A stretch of 6,037 nucleotides of DNA, from contig JAJYKO010000386.1 in assembly GCA_021788565.1 (NCBI GenBank), positions 1 to 6,037 of the forward strand, read 5' to 3'. The first letter of the stretch is position 1. Each line of letters begins with the position of its first letter. Position numbers and translations under genes: made by a program. This stretch comes from Chloroflexota bacterium. GTDB taxonomy: Bacteria > Chloroflexota > UBA6077. Below are positions 1-5,918 of the stretch, piece after piece. The notes beneath the pieces were generated by a model that was not told where the DNA came from, did no database searches, and was given only the letters and a program-made list of their open reading frames with translations.

Positions 1-821
1 AATGGAATCTCAAGGGGCTGGAGATTTGCCGAGCGGTGAACGATGGGATGGCGAGAGCGGTTCGCGAGCATCCGGACCGGACCATGGCCTGCGCCCAGGT
101 TCCCGTGGTGGACGGGGCCGAGGCTGCCGTGCAGGAGATCCACCGAGGCGTAGAGGAGTTGGGCCTCCACGCCGTGGCGCTCCTGTCATCCAACCTGGAC
201 ATTACGCTGAGCGACGAGCGGATGTTCCCCATCTACGAGGCCGTCCAGGAGCTTGGGGTGCCGATCGTCATTCACCCATCGCTTCTTCCCCTGGGCGCGG
301 AGTCGGAGTACAGCATCGGACGGACGCTGGCCCGGGCCTACGACATCTCCAAGGCCGCGCTCCGCATCATGTACGAGGTCTCCAAGCACTACCCCGACCT
401 CAAATTCATAATGCCACACTTCGGCGGTGTGCTTCCATTTATGAAGGGGCGCATCAACGGGTTCTTCGAGCCACCGACGGAGCTCGGCATTACCTTCCCG
501 CACGAGATCGCGGTGCTTCACAAGACCCCCAGGGAGCGCGAAGAGTTCGGCATCATAGAGCCTTTCAACAAGCTGTTCGATCTGCTCTACCTCGACCTCG
601 CCGGCCACGGGGGGTACATGCCGACCCTGCACTGCGCCCTTGAAACGGTCCGGCACGACCGGCTCGTGTTCGGCACCGACTACCCGATGGAGATTCACAA
701 CGGCCTCGACTTGAAGATCTACGTGGACAACATCCGTGCCCTCGATCTTCCGAAGGCGGAAATCGACGCGATACTCGGAGGAACCGCGGCCGCCATGTTC
801 GGCCTGAAGGTAAGCGTGTAG
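1..821 (+). CDS. Amidohydrolase family 2 (ACMSD/decarboxylase-like TIM-barrel metalloenzyme), 5'-truncated
   Basis: The reading frame is open from the first complete codon at position 3 (W-N-L-K-G-L-E-I-C-R) to a TAG at 819-821, so the gene begins upstream of the window. GTG at 36 is in frame but is internal: the stretch around it (CRAVNDGMARAVREHPDR) looks like the mid-protein helix that precedes the conserved 'A.VP..D...A..E..R...ELG' region of amidohydrolase-2 proteins. Visible family landmarks are VIHP (His codon 273-275), MPHFGG (His 417-419) and VFGTDYP (Asp 678-680). These match the later metal/catalytic His, His and Asp of the ACMSD-type barrel; the N-terminal HxH metal motif would lie in the missing part. 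Family members hydrolyse, hydrate or decarboxylate aromatic and oxo acids; the substrate here cannot be told. About 272 residues are present, against a usual total of roughly 330-380. The gene lies 135 bp upstream of the transporter on the same strand, so a catabolic partnership is plausible. Confidence 0.88.
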   Translation, partial: WNLKGLEICRAVNDGMARAVREHPDRTMACAQVPVVDGAEAAVQEIHRGVEELGLHAVALLSSNLDITLSDERMFPIYEAVQELGVPIVIHPSLLPLGAESEYSIGRTLARAYDISKAALRIMYEVSKHYPDLKFIMPHFGGVLPFMKGRINGFFEPPTELGITFPHEIAVLHKTPREREEFGIIEPFNKLFDLLYLDLAGHGGYMPTLHCALETVRHDRLVFGTDYPMEIHNGLDLKIYVDNIRALDLPKAEIDAILGGTAAAMFGLKVSV

Positions 822-842
822 AGCATATGCAGTCGAGCGAAT

Positions 843-883
843 AGGAGGTGTCATTGCGCCCACTCAATCACGATGGCGAGTAG
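843..883 (+). promoter_or_regulatory. Orphan strong Shine-Dalgarno with nine-codon mini-ORF (possible leader peptide)
   Basis: AGGAGGTG at 843-850 is as strong a ribosome-binding site as any in the window, yet no long gene follows it. Five bases after its GGAGG core, a TTG at 854 opens a frame of nine codons (M-R-P-L-N-H-D-G-E if initiated) that ends at TAG 881-883. The next ATG at 873 is about 24 bases from the core, too far to use it. It may be a leader peptide, the relic of a lost start, or chance. Nothing else shows that it is translated. Confidence 0.2.
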
Positions 884-943
884 GCTGACTCACCAGGCTA
901 CTCCTTGCGATCCAGGTCGATTGCTGTTCCAGTGTGGGAAAGA

Positions 944-948
944 GGAGG
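944..948 (+). promoter_or_regulatory. Ribosome-binding site fixing the start of the binding-protein gene
   Basis: GGAGG at 944-948, inside AGAGGAGGGA, lies 8 bases before ATG 957. It decides between that start and the in-frame ATG at 873. The 957 start puts Met directly in front of a lipoprotein signal peptide, whereas the 28 extra residues from 873 are polar, contain two Cys and do not look like a signal. Confidence 0.85.
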
Positions 949-956
949 GAAAAGAG

Positions 957-2285
957 ATGCATAGAATCCTTGGCTCCATCGGGCTAATGATCCTGGCCGT
1001 CATCACCGTAGTATCCATGTTCGGTTGCTCCTCGGGCGCGGCTCCGGCGGCCGCTCCAACGTCAGCGCCCGCGCCGAAGCCGGCCGCGACCACGGCACCG
1101 GCCGCACCGGCGGCCACGACCGCCTCTCAGCCGGCGGCCACGACCGCCTCTCAGCCGGCGGCCGCGGCCCCGGCAGCACCTCAGGCTGCCAGTGGGACAC
1201 CCATCAAGATCGCCTTCATCGGAACCTTCTCAGGCCTGGTGGCCGACGTAGGTGTGGCGAACCTCAACGGGGCAAAGCTTTCCGTCGACGAAGTCAACAA
1301 GGCAGGCGGCATCGAAGGCCGGCCGCTCCAAATCGTCTCCTACGACGACACGAACAACCCGTCGACCGCCGTCAGTCTGGCGCAGAAGGCCATCAACTCG
1401 GATGGAGCTCAGGGGTTGATAGGGGGGACCAACGCCCCTACGGCCATGTCTATCCGCGGCGTCAGCGACCAGTTGAAGTTCGTGGACGTTAGTCCCCAGG
1501 CGCAGAATCGGGAACTGACGCAGAACATGCCCTGGATCTTCAGGGTCGGCACGGTCGACCTCTACAACGCGAGGGCCCTGGTGGCCCTGATGATGAAGCT
1601 GGGCTATAAGAAGCCGGCTCTCATCAGTGACAACACTGCCTTCGGCCAGTCCGGAGACAAGTCGCTCCAGGAGGCTCTCACCGAGAAGGGCATCAAGTGG
1701 GTGACGGACCAGAAGCACGACGCAGGAGCAGCCGATATGACTGCCCAGGTTCTGGCGGCCAAGAACGCTAGTGGTGACGTAATCCTCTGCTGGTCTCAGG
1801 GCGCTGATGCCGCGCTGATCGCCAAGACGAAGAAGCAGTTGGGTTACGACGTCCCATTGATGGGACTGGACAGCCTTATGCACGCATCCGCCCTGCCGAT
1901 CGCGGGCGATGCCTACGAGGGAGCGATCGCGGTCTCTATCGTTGACACCCAGAGATCAGACGTCCAGGCGTTCTTCGACACCTACCAGAAGACCTACGGC
2001 ATCCCGCCGGCCACTATCTACTCGCCATGCCAGGGGCATGACGCTGTGCAGATCCTGGCGGCGGGGCTGCGGAAGATCGCCCCCATCGGAGACAAGGTGG
2101 ACCAGGCGAAGTTGAAGGCCGCACTGGAGACGGTCAGCTACGAAGGGCTGGTCGGCCCGCAGGGAACCAAGTGGCAGTTCACTCCGACCAGCCACGACGG
2201 CCTGCCCGAGGGCGCTTCTATCTTCTATAAGGTCCAGGGCGGCAAGTGGGTGCGCTACATGTCCCTGGCGGACGTTCTGAAGTAG
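957..2285 (+). CDS. Branched-chain/hydrophobic amino acid-type ABC transporter substrate-binding lipoprotein (LivJ/LivK-like)
   Basis: This is a 442-residue periplasmic-binding-fold protein (Peripla_BP_6 type). Residues 1-24 form a lipoprotein signal peptide: HR near the N-terminus, a hydrophobic core (LMILAVITVV), then S-M-F-G-C with the lipidated Cys24 at 1026-1028. Residues 25-81 are a low-complexity Ala/Pro/Thr/Ser/Gln linker that would hold the domain away from the membrane; it contains a duplicated octapeptide. The ligand-binding domain runs from about 82 (PIKIAFIGTFSG) to 437. Typical landmarks are NGAKLSVDEVNKAGGIEGRPL (104-124), YDDTNNPSTAV (129-139), IGGTNAPTAMS (155-165, ligand-loop region) and DNTAFGQSG (225-233). 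The long linker is more usual in monoderm or Chloroflexota lipoproteins than in proteobacterial soluble LivJ. The ligand cannot be read from sequence: relatives bind branched-chain amino acids, amides, urea or aromatic acids. It heads the livHMGF genes and is separated from them by a hairpin. Confidence 0.93.
   Translation: MHRILGSIGLMILAVITVVSMFGCSSGAAPAAAPTSAPAPKPAATTAPAAPAATTASQPAATTASQPAAAAPAAPQAASGTPIKIAFIGTFSGLVADVGVANLNGAKLSVDEVNKAGGIEGRPLQIVSYDDTNNPSTAVSLAQKAINSDGAQGLIGGTNAPTAMSIRGVSDQLKFVDVSPQAQNRELTQNMPWIFRVGTVDLYNARALVALMMKLGYKKPALISDNTAFGQSGDKSLQEALTEKGIKWVTDQKHDAGAADMTAQVLAAKNASGDVILCWSQGADAALIAKTKKQLGYDVPLMGLDSLMHASALPIAGDAYEGAIAVSIVDTQRSDVQAFFDTYQKTYGIPPATIYSPCQGHDAVQILAAGLRKIAPIGDKVDQAKLKAALETVSYEGLVGPQGTKWQFTPTSHDGLPEGASIFYKVQGGKWVRYMSLADVLK
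1107..1163 (+). repeat. 24-bp perfect tandem duplication (about 2.4 copies) in the linker of the binding protein
   Basis: Bases 1107-1130 and 1131-1154 are identical 24-mers, and 1155-1163 repeats the first nine bases. Each unit encodes PAATTASQ, so the coding frame is kept. Identity at the DNA level points to recent slippage or unequal recombination rather than selection for the peptide. The repeat lies within the Ala/Pro-rich spacer, where changes in length should be tolerated. Confidence 0.95.
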
Positions 2286-2295
2286 ATGGTTTGAA

Positions 2296-2328
2296 AGACC
2301 TCCGAGGTCTTCGAGACCTCGGAGGTCT
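2296..2328. repeat. Perfect 33-bp inverted repeat (15-bp stem, TCG loop) between the binding-protein gene and livH
   Basis: AGACCTCCGAGGTCT (2296-2310), TCG, then AGACCTCGGAGGTCT (2314-2328). The right arm is the exact reverse complement of the left. Each arm is also a palindrome in itself (7+1+7), so as DNA it is two dyads with centres 18 bp apart at 2303 and 2321. As RNA it would fold into a very stable 15-bp hairpin. It begins 10 bases after the upstream stop codon and ends immediately before the livH Shine-Dalgarno. No T-run follows on the + strand, so it is not a classical intrinsic terminator. By analogy with REP elements between malE and malF, it could protect the upstream mRNA and raise binding protein relative to permease. 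It may belong to a dispersed intergenic repeat family, or be a tandem operator. Confidence 0.9.
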
Positions 2329-2333
2329 GGAGG
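2329..2333 (+). promoter_or_regulatory. livH ribosome-binding site abutting the hairpin
   Basis: GGAGG at 2329-2333 lies 7 bases before GTG 2341 and supports that codon as the livH start. It directly touches the 3' end of the hairpin. CCTCC at 2299-2303 in the hairpin's left arm could pair with it in an alternative fold, although the perfect hairpin should win. Confidence 0.75.
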
Positions 2334-2340
2334 ATGACCT

Positions 2341-3222
2341 GTGTTCCAGCAACTCTTGATCGCCGGGATCGCCACGGGCTGTATCTATGCCCTGCTGGCC
2401 CTGGGAATGACCGTCATTTTCAACTCCAGTAGCCTGGTGAATCTGGCCCAGGGAGAACTGCTGATGATAGGTGGCCTGTCCTACGTCAGCTTCGCCGTCG
2501 GCCAGAAGCTGCCCTTTCCCCTCGCCTTACCCTTCCCGCTGGCACTGGTTCTCGCGATGGTCGCGGCTGGGGTGGTAGCTATGGCGGCAGAGCTGCTGGT
2601 CCTTCGGCCACTTCGCATCGCCAACGCCCCGATAGTCAACGCCATAGTGATGACCATCGGCCTCTCGATGGTACTTGAGAGCGGCGGTGAGTTGGTATGG
2701 GGAAAGATGCCGCTGCCGGCGCCGTCGCCCGTGACCACCAATGCCATCTGGGTCGGGTCGGCATCCATCGCGCCGCAAAGTCTGCTGATCGTGGTTTGCG
2801 CGGTCGTGGCGATGGTACTTTTCTGGCTGATTTTCGAGCACACCTTGATCGGTCGAGCCCTGCAGGCCGTCTCCACCAACCGGGATGCCGCCTGGATCAT
2901 GGGCATCGACGCCAACCGGACAGTCCTGTTGGCCTTCGCCCTCAGCGGAGGCCTCAGCGCCCTGGCCGGGGTCCTGGTTGCCCCAATCACGGCCGCCTCC
3001 CCAATGATGGGCTCCATGCTTGGACTCAAGGGGTTTAGTGCCGCGATTATCGGCGGGTTCGGCAGCCTGCTGGGCGCAGTGGTAGGGGGAATCCTACTTG
3101 GGATCGCTGAAACGCTGGCTGCTGGCTACATATCGTCGGCCTATAGCACGTTCCTCTGCTTCGGGCTGGTCATGGTGATCCTTTTCGTGAAGCCGGCCGG
3201 CCTGATGCCGACGAGGAGGTAA
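2341..3222 (+). CDS. livH: HAAT-family ABC transporter permease LivH
   Basis: This 293-residue integral membrane protein is of the BPD_transp_2 type and has the usual LivH length. It starts with GTG, supported by GGAGG 7 bases upstream and by the typical LivH opening (LLIAGIATGCIYALLALGMTVIF as the first membrane helix). The next landmark is VNLAQGELLMIGG (33-45), the counterpart of the LivH 'NFAHGE' motif. Hydrophobic segments lie near 5-27, 39-53, 64-86, 97-113, 145-167, 193-219, 231-258 and 268-288. The cytoplasmic loop around 166-190 (EHTLIGRALQAVSTNRDAA...MGI) is the likely contact with the ATPases. IIGGFGSLLGAVVGG (236-250) is the conserved late motif, and the end (VKPAGLMPTRR) is typical. 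It pairs with LivM to form the channel. The livM ribosome-binding site lies inside its last codons, which implies coupling. Confidence 0.94.
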   Translation: MFQQLLIAGIATGCIYALLALGMTVIFNSSSLVNLAQGELLMIGGLSYVSFAVGQKLPFPLALPFPLALVLAMVAAGVVAMAAELLVLRPLRIANAPIVNAIVMTIGLSMVLESGGELVWGKMPLPAPSPVTTNAIWVGSASIAPQSLLIVVCAVVAMVLFWLIFEHTLIGRALQAVSTNRDAAWIMGIDANRTVLLAFALSGGLSALAGVLVAPITAASPMMGSMLGLKGFSAAIIGGFGSLLGAVVGGILLGIAETLAAGYISSAYSTFLCFGLVMVILFVKPAGLMPTRR

Positions 3223-3227
3223 GACCG

Positions 3228-4235
3228 ATGGGCAGCCGTGAGAACGAACGCACTCTCCGGCTAGCGGGCAGCCTGGTTGTGCTCGTCTTCCTGGCCGCAT
3301 TCCCCGCGCTCGGGTTCAATGCCTACATCACCCAGATCATGGACATGCTGGGGATCACGCTGATACTCATCCTGGGGCTGAATTTGATCTTCGGCTTCGC
3401 CGGGCAGATATCCATCTCCCAGGCGGGCTTCTACGGGTTAGGCGCGTACACTGCCTCCCTGCTCCAGGTGAAGCTGGGGGTGCCTTTCCCCCTGGCCATC
3501 CTGGCCGGCATCGCCTGTCCGGCCGCGCTCGCCGCGATCCTGGGTACTCCGATCCTGAAGCTGAGGGGCTACTATCTGGCCCTGGCCACCATCGGACTGG
3601 GCACAATGCTGTTCGAGGGCTTCCAGCAGTGGCAGGACGTGACGGGCGGGCCCATCGGGGTGATGGGCATCAAGCGTCCGGAGATGCTGGACAACGATAT
3701 CCTCTACTACTACCTGGTCTGGATCATGGCAGTAGCGGCCTTTCTTTTCGCCCGCAATCTCACTTCGTGCTCGATCGGGCGAGCCTGGGTGGCCGTCAGG
3801 GAAAACGAGATGGCCGCCGCCGCGATGGGGATCAACGCGGCGAGGTATAAGCTGATTGCCTTCATCCTCAGTGCCGCGATGGCCGGTCTCGCCGGCGGGC
3901 TGTATGCCTTCCTCAATCGTTACATCAGCCCCGACAGCTTCGCCCTTAGCTACTCCATGGTCTTGATTGCCACCATGGTCATCGGGGGCGCCGGTACCCT
4001 TGGCGGTGCCATCGTCGGCACCATACTGGTCATAGTGCTGCCGCAAGTGGCTCAGTCCTTCGCCGACTACAGCGTCCTGGTTTTCGGCCTCATACTTGTC
4101 GTCGTCCTTCGCTTCATGCCGAGGGGGGTGTGGGGCACCATACGCCGATACGTAGCGGATCATCGCGACGGCAAGGCAGCAGCCGAGCGGCTGGCCCCGT
4201 CCGAGACCCACCCCATCACGGAGACGGTTCCATGA
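3228..4235 (+). CDS. livM: HAAT-family ABC transporter permease LivM
   Basis: This 335-residue membrane protein is the second permease subunit. ATG 3228 follows the livH stop by 5 bases, with GGAGG at 3215-3219 placed 8 bases upstream. A short charged N-terminus (GSRENERTLR) precedes the first helix (about 12-30). Family landmarks are GQISISQAGFYGLGAY (59-74), LRGYYLALATIGLG (112-125), TGGPIGVMGI (139-148), the ATPase-coupling loop IGRAWVAVRENEMAAAAMGI (183-202) and VIGGAGTLGGAIVGT (251-265). After RFMPRGVWG a hydrophilic tail of about 32 residues (304-335) extends into the cytoplasm; it looks like an unconserved extension. The stop overlaps the livG start by four bases (ATGA at 4232-4235), which indicates translational coupling. 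The substrate is shared with the rest of the system and is unknown. Confidence 0.95.
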   Translation: MGSRENERTLRLAGSLVVLVFLAAFPALGFNAYITQIMDMLGITLILILGLNLIFGFAGQISISQAGFYGLGAYTASLLQVKLGVPFPLAILAGIACPAALAAILGTPILKLRGYYLALATIGLGTMLFEGFQQWQDVTGGPIGVMGIKRPEMLDNDILYYYLVWIMAVAAFLFARNLTSCSIGRAWVAVRENEMAAAAMGINAARYKLIAFILSAAMAGLAGGLYAFLNRYISPDSFALSYSMVLIATMVIGGAGTLGGAIVGTILVIVLPQVAQSFADYSVLVFGLILVVVLRFMPRGVWGTIRRYVADHRDGKAAAERLAPSETHPITETVP

Positions 4236-4990
4236 GCATCGTGGTCGAGAACGTCACCAAGACCTTCGGGGGCGTCACGGCCCTTTCTGGCGTGAGCACG
4301 GAGATCGTTCCCGGGCTGATAACCTCCCTGATCGGACCGAACGGAGCCGGCAAGACGACGCTCTTCAACGTGATCACCGGCTTCTATCCGCCGACTGAGG
4401 GTAGGGTGCTTCTGAACGGGCGCGCAATCCACACTCTCCCCCCTCACCAGGTAGCCGCTATGGGAGTTTCCCGTACCTTTCAGACCGCGCTGCTCTTCGA
4501 CGAGATGACGGTTCTGGAGAACGTCCTTGTCGGACAGCACAGGAGCCTCAGCGGGGGATTTTTCGCCTCCGCCCTGGCGCTACCCCTAGTCGGTTCCATC
4601 GAACGTCGCGGCCGGTCTGAGGCCATGAGCTACCTGGAACTGGTGGGCCTCGACCGGCTTGCCGGTTTCCGAGCGGGGAGCCTGGCCTACGGGAAGAAGA
4701 GGCTGCTGGAGCTGGCCAGGGCCCTGGCCAGCAAGCCGAAGTTCCTGCTGCTGGACGAACCGGCCGCGGGACTCAACAACGAGGAGACCTCTTCCCTGGG
4801 AGGCCTGATTACTCGGATCAAGGCTATGGGGATCACGATGCTGCTGGTTGAGCACGACATGAGCCTGGTGATGGACATCTCCGACCATGTGGTCGTTCTC
4901 AACTTCGGCAAGAAGCTGGCGGAAGGCACTCCCCACGAAGTGCGCGCGGACAGGCGAGTGATCGATGCCTATCTGGGAGAGGAGGAGTAG
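4232..4990 (+). CDS. livG: HAAT-family ABC transporter ATP-binding protein LivG
   Basis: This 252-residue cytoplasmic ATPase energises LivHM together with LivF. The start at ATG 4232 is chosen because it overlaps the livM stop (ATGA), has GGAG at 4220-4223 eight bases upstream, and gives the standard N-terminus (MSIVVENVTKTFGGVTAL). Visible motifs are Walker A GPNGAGKT (35-42), Q-loop Q84 in SRTFQ, the signature region SLAYGKKRLLELARAL (150-165), Walker B FLLLDEP (171-177) with catalytic Glu176, a D-loop AAGLN (178-182) and switch His208 in VEHDM. The signature reads LAYGK instead of LSGGQ, as is usual for LivG (E. coli type L.YGQ). All catalytic residues are present, so it should be active. 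The gene ends two bases before livF. Confidence 0.95.
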   Translation: MSIVVENVTKTFGGVTALSGVSTEIVPGLITSLIGPNGAGKTTLFNVITGFYPPTEGRVLLNGRAIHTLPPHQVAAMGVSRTFQTALLFDEMTVLENVLVGQHRSLSGGFFASALALPLVGSIERRGRSEAMSYLELVGLDRLAGFRAGSLAYGKKRLLELARALASKPKFLLLDEPAAGLNNEETSSLGGLITRIKAMGITMLLVEHDMSLVMDISDHVVVLNFGKKLAEGTPHEVRADRRVIDAYLGEEE

Positions 4991-4992
4991 GG

Positions 4993-5730
4993 ATGCTGGC
5001 CATCGAGGACCTCTCCGTCTACTACGGATCTGCCATTGCGCTGGACGGTGTGGGCCTGCGTGTCGAGGAAGGTCAGATCGTCTCACTCATCGGCCGGAAT
5101 GGGGCAGGCAAGACGACGCTGATGAAGACCGTCGCTGGACTGATGCGCCCCAGGCGAGGGAAAGTGCTGTTCCAGGGCAAGAACATCTGCGGCCAGACTC
5201 CGCCCAGGATCGTTGCCAGCGGACTCCGGCTGGTACCTGAGGGAAGGCAGATCTTCCCCACCCTCACAGTCGAAGAGAACCTGATGCTCGGTGGCTTCGT
5301 TCAGCACAACATGGTCAGGGTCAGCGGGCGGTTCCAGCAGGATCTGGAGAAGGTAATCACCCTGTTTCCCTGGATGAAGGATCGCCTGGCCCAGAAGGGC
5401 AGCACCCTCTCAGGTGGCGAGCAGCAGCAACTCGCCATCGCCAGGGCGCTGATGACCAGCCCGAAGCTCCTGCTGCTCGACGAGCCATCCCTCGGCGTTG
5501 CGCCGCTGGTGATCAAGACCATCTTCGACACGTTGAAGGAGCTCAACGGGCAGGGCATGACGATACTCCTGGTGGAGCAGAACGCAAACCTTGCCTTGAG
5601 AATGTCCCACGTTACCTACGTCCTGGATGAGGGTCGCGTGGTGCTTCACGGCCCCTCGGAACAACTCCGGGCTGACCCGAATGTGCAGGAGATCTACCTC
5701 GGCGGAGGGTCGAGGCAGGGCACGGGGTGA
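4993..5730 (+). CDS. livF: HAAT-family ABC transporter ATP-binding protein LivF
   Basis: This 245-residue cytoplasmic ATPase is the second nucleotide-binding subunit. ATG 4993 follows the livG stop after two bases, and GGAGG at 4981-4985 inside the end of livG serves as its ribosome-binding site. Motifs are Walker A GRNGAGKT (34-41), the LivF hallmark LVPEGRQIFP (80-89), a canonical signature LSGGEQQQ (139-146), Walker B LLLLDEP (159-165) with Glu164, and VEQN (194-197). As usual for LivF, Glu stands where most ABC ATPases have the Q-loop Gln (VPEGR), and Gln stands in place of the switch His (VEQN). The heterodimer with LivG, which keeps Gln and His, may therefore have functionally unequal ATP sites. 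The last residues (GGGSRQGTG) are a short polar tail. It is the last transporter gene. Confidence 0.95.
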   Translation: MLAIEDLSVYYGSAIALDGVGLRVEEGQIVSLIGRNGAGKTTLMKTVAGLMRPRRGKVLFQGKNICGQTPPRIVASGLRLVPEGRQIFPTLTVEENLMLGGFVQHNMVRVSGRFQQDLEKVITLFPWMKDRLAQKGSTLSGGEQQQLAIARALMTSPKLLLLDEPSLGVAPLVIKTIFDTLKELNGQGMTILLVEQNANLALRMSHVTYVLDEGRVVLHGPSEQLRADPNVQEIYLGGGSRQGTG

Positions 5731-5741
5731 GCGGGTGAGTG

Positions 5742-5767
5742 GGGGGTGGGGGAATTCCCTCTCCCTC
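5742..5767 (+). terminator. GC-rich hairpin just downstream of livF (possible transcript 3' end)
   Basis: Starting 12 bases after the livF stop, 5742-5752 can pair with 5757-5767 around an AATT loop. Of 11 positions, 8 are Watson-Crick, 2 are G-T and 1 is a T-T mismatch; the core is GGGAATTCCC (5750-5759). Placement fits the end of the liv transcript, but no T-run follows (GGACGGGTAATG), so it is at best a non-canonical terminator or an exonuclease barrier. Confidence 0.35.
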
Positions 5768-5789
5768 GGACGGGTAATGAGTGTTACAG

Positions 5790-5881
5790 GTAGGGGCCGT
5801 GATACTGCGCTCACTCGCGTCACGCCGCGTGGGTGCCCATCGGGGACTGGGACCGGGGCACCCACATTGGGGTGCCCCTAC
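5790..5881. repeat. 92-bp nested inverted-repeat element downstream of livF
   Basis: GTAGGGGC at 5790-5797 and GCCCCTAC at 5874-5881 are perfect 8-bp terminal inverted repeats. Inside, GTGGGTGCCC (5829-5838) is the exact reverse complement of GGGCACCCAC (5856-5865), with a 17-base loop. The same middle segment, GGGGCACCC (5855-5863), can instead pair with GGGTGCCCC (5870-5878) around a 6-base loop. The two stems exclude each other. It may be a dispersed non-autonomous repeat (MITE-like) or a regulatory switch. No clean target-site duplication is visible and no T-run follows. Confidence 0.7.
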
Positions 5882-5890
5882 GTCAGAGCG

Positions 5891-5905
5891 ATCCCGATAT
5901 CGGAT
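5891..5905. promoter_or_regulatory. Small palindrome upstream of the flavoprotein gene (possible operator)
   Basis: CCGATATCGG (5894-5903) is a perfect 10-bp palindrome. With one extra C it extends to a 14-bp dyad, ATC(C)CGATATCGGAT (5891-5905). It ends 13 bases before the start codon and just ahead of the ribosome-binding site, a position where a repressor could act. A palindrome this short can arise by chance. Confidence 0.25.
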
Positions 5906-5918
5906 AGGGAGTTAAGGC

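Noticed and set aside
2..643. Long + strand frame overlapping the amidohydrolase in another phase
   Set aside because: It is Arg/Gly/Pro-rich without domain features, typical of an out-of-phase reading of a high-GC gene.
36..821. Amidohydrolase as a complete gene starting at GTG 36
   Set aside because: The frame is open to the window edge, the sequence around 36 is family mid-protein, and the N-terminal HxH metal motif would be missing.
186..863. Long open frame on the minus strand opposite the amidohydrolase
   Set aside because: It is an antisense shadow of a GC-rich gene with clear family motifs on the + strand, and the translated sequence has no recognisable domain. The same holds for minus-strand frames at 1230-1883, 1956-2375, 2481-3029, 3438-4211, 4586-5086 and 5410-5865.
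873..956. ATG 873 as the start of the binding-protein gene (28 residues longer)
   Set aside because: It has no ribosome-binding site at proper distance, and its polar, Cys-containing extension would bury the lipoprotein signal peptide. ATG 957 has a strong GGAGG and begins the signal directly.
2296..2328. Rho-independent terminator after the binding-protein gene
   Set aside because: The hairpin is followed by GGAGGATGACC rather than a T-run, and the next gene starts only 13 bases later in the same operon.
2509..2544. Hexapeptide repeat LPFPLA-LPFPLA in LivH (residues 57-68)
   Set aside because: The two copies use different codons at nearly every position, so this is not a recent DNA duplication and is probably a low-complexity membrane-loop coincidence.
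4130..4231. Longer LivG start at ATG 4130
   Set aside because: It would overlap livM by about 100 bases and add an arginine/glycine-rich stretch unlike LivG. ATG 4232 gives the ATGA overlap and the standard N-terminus.
5067..5600. Non-canonical VPEGR and VEQN motifs in LivF as signs of a defective ATPase
   Set aside because: Both substitutions are the usual state in LivF proteins. Walker A, Walker B and the LSGGE signature are intact.
5733..5752. Possible G-quadruplex in the G-rich stretch after livF
   Set aside because: Only three separated tracts of three or more G are present, and the G-rich arm is better explained by pairing with the adjacent C-rich arm.
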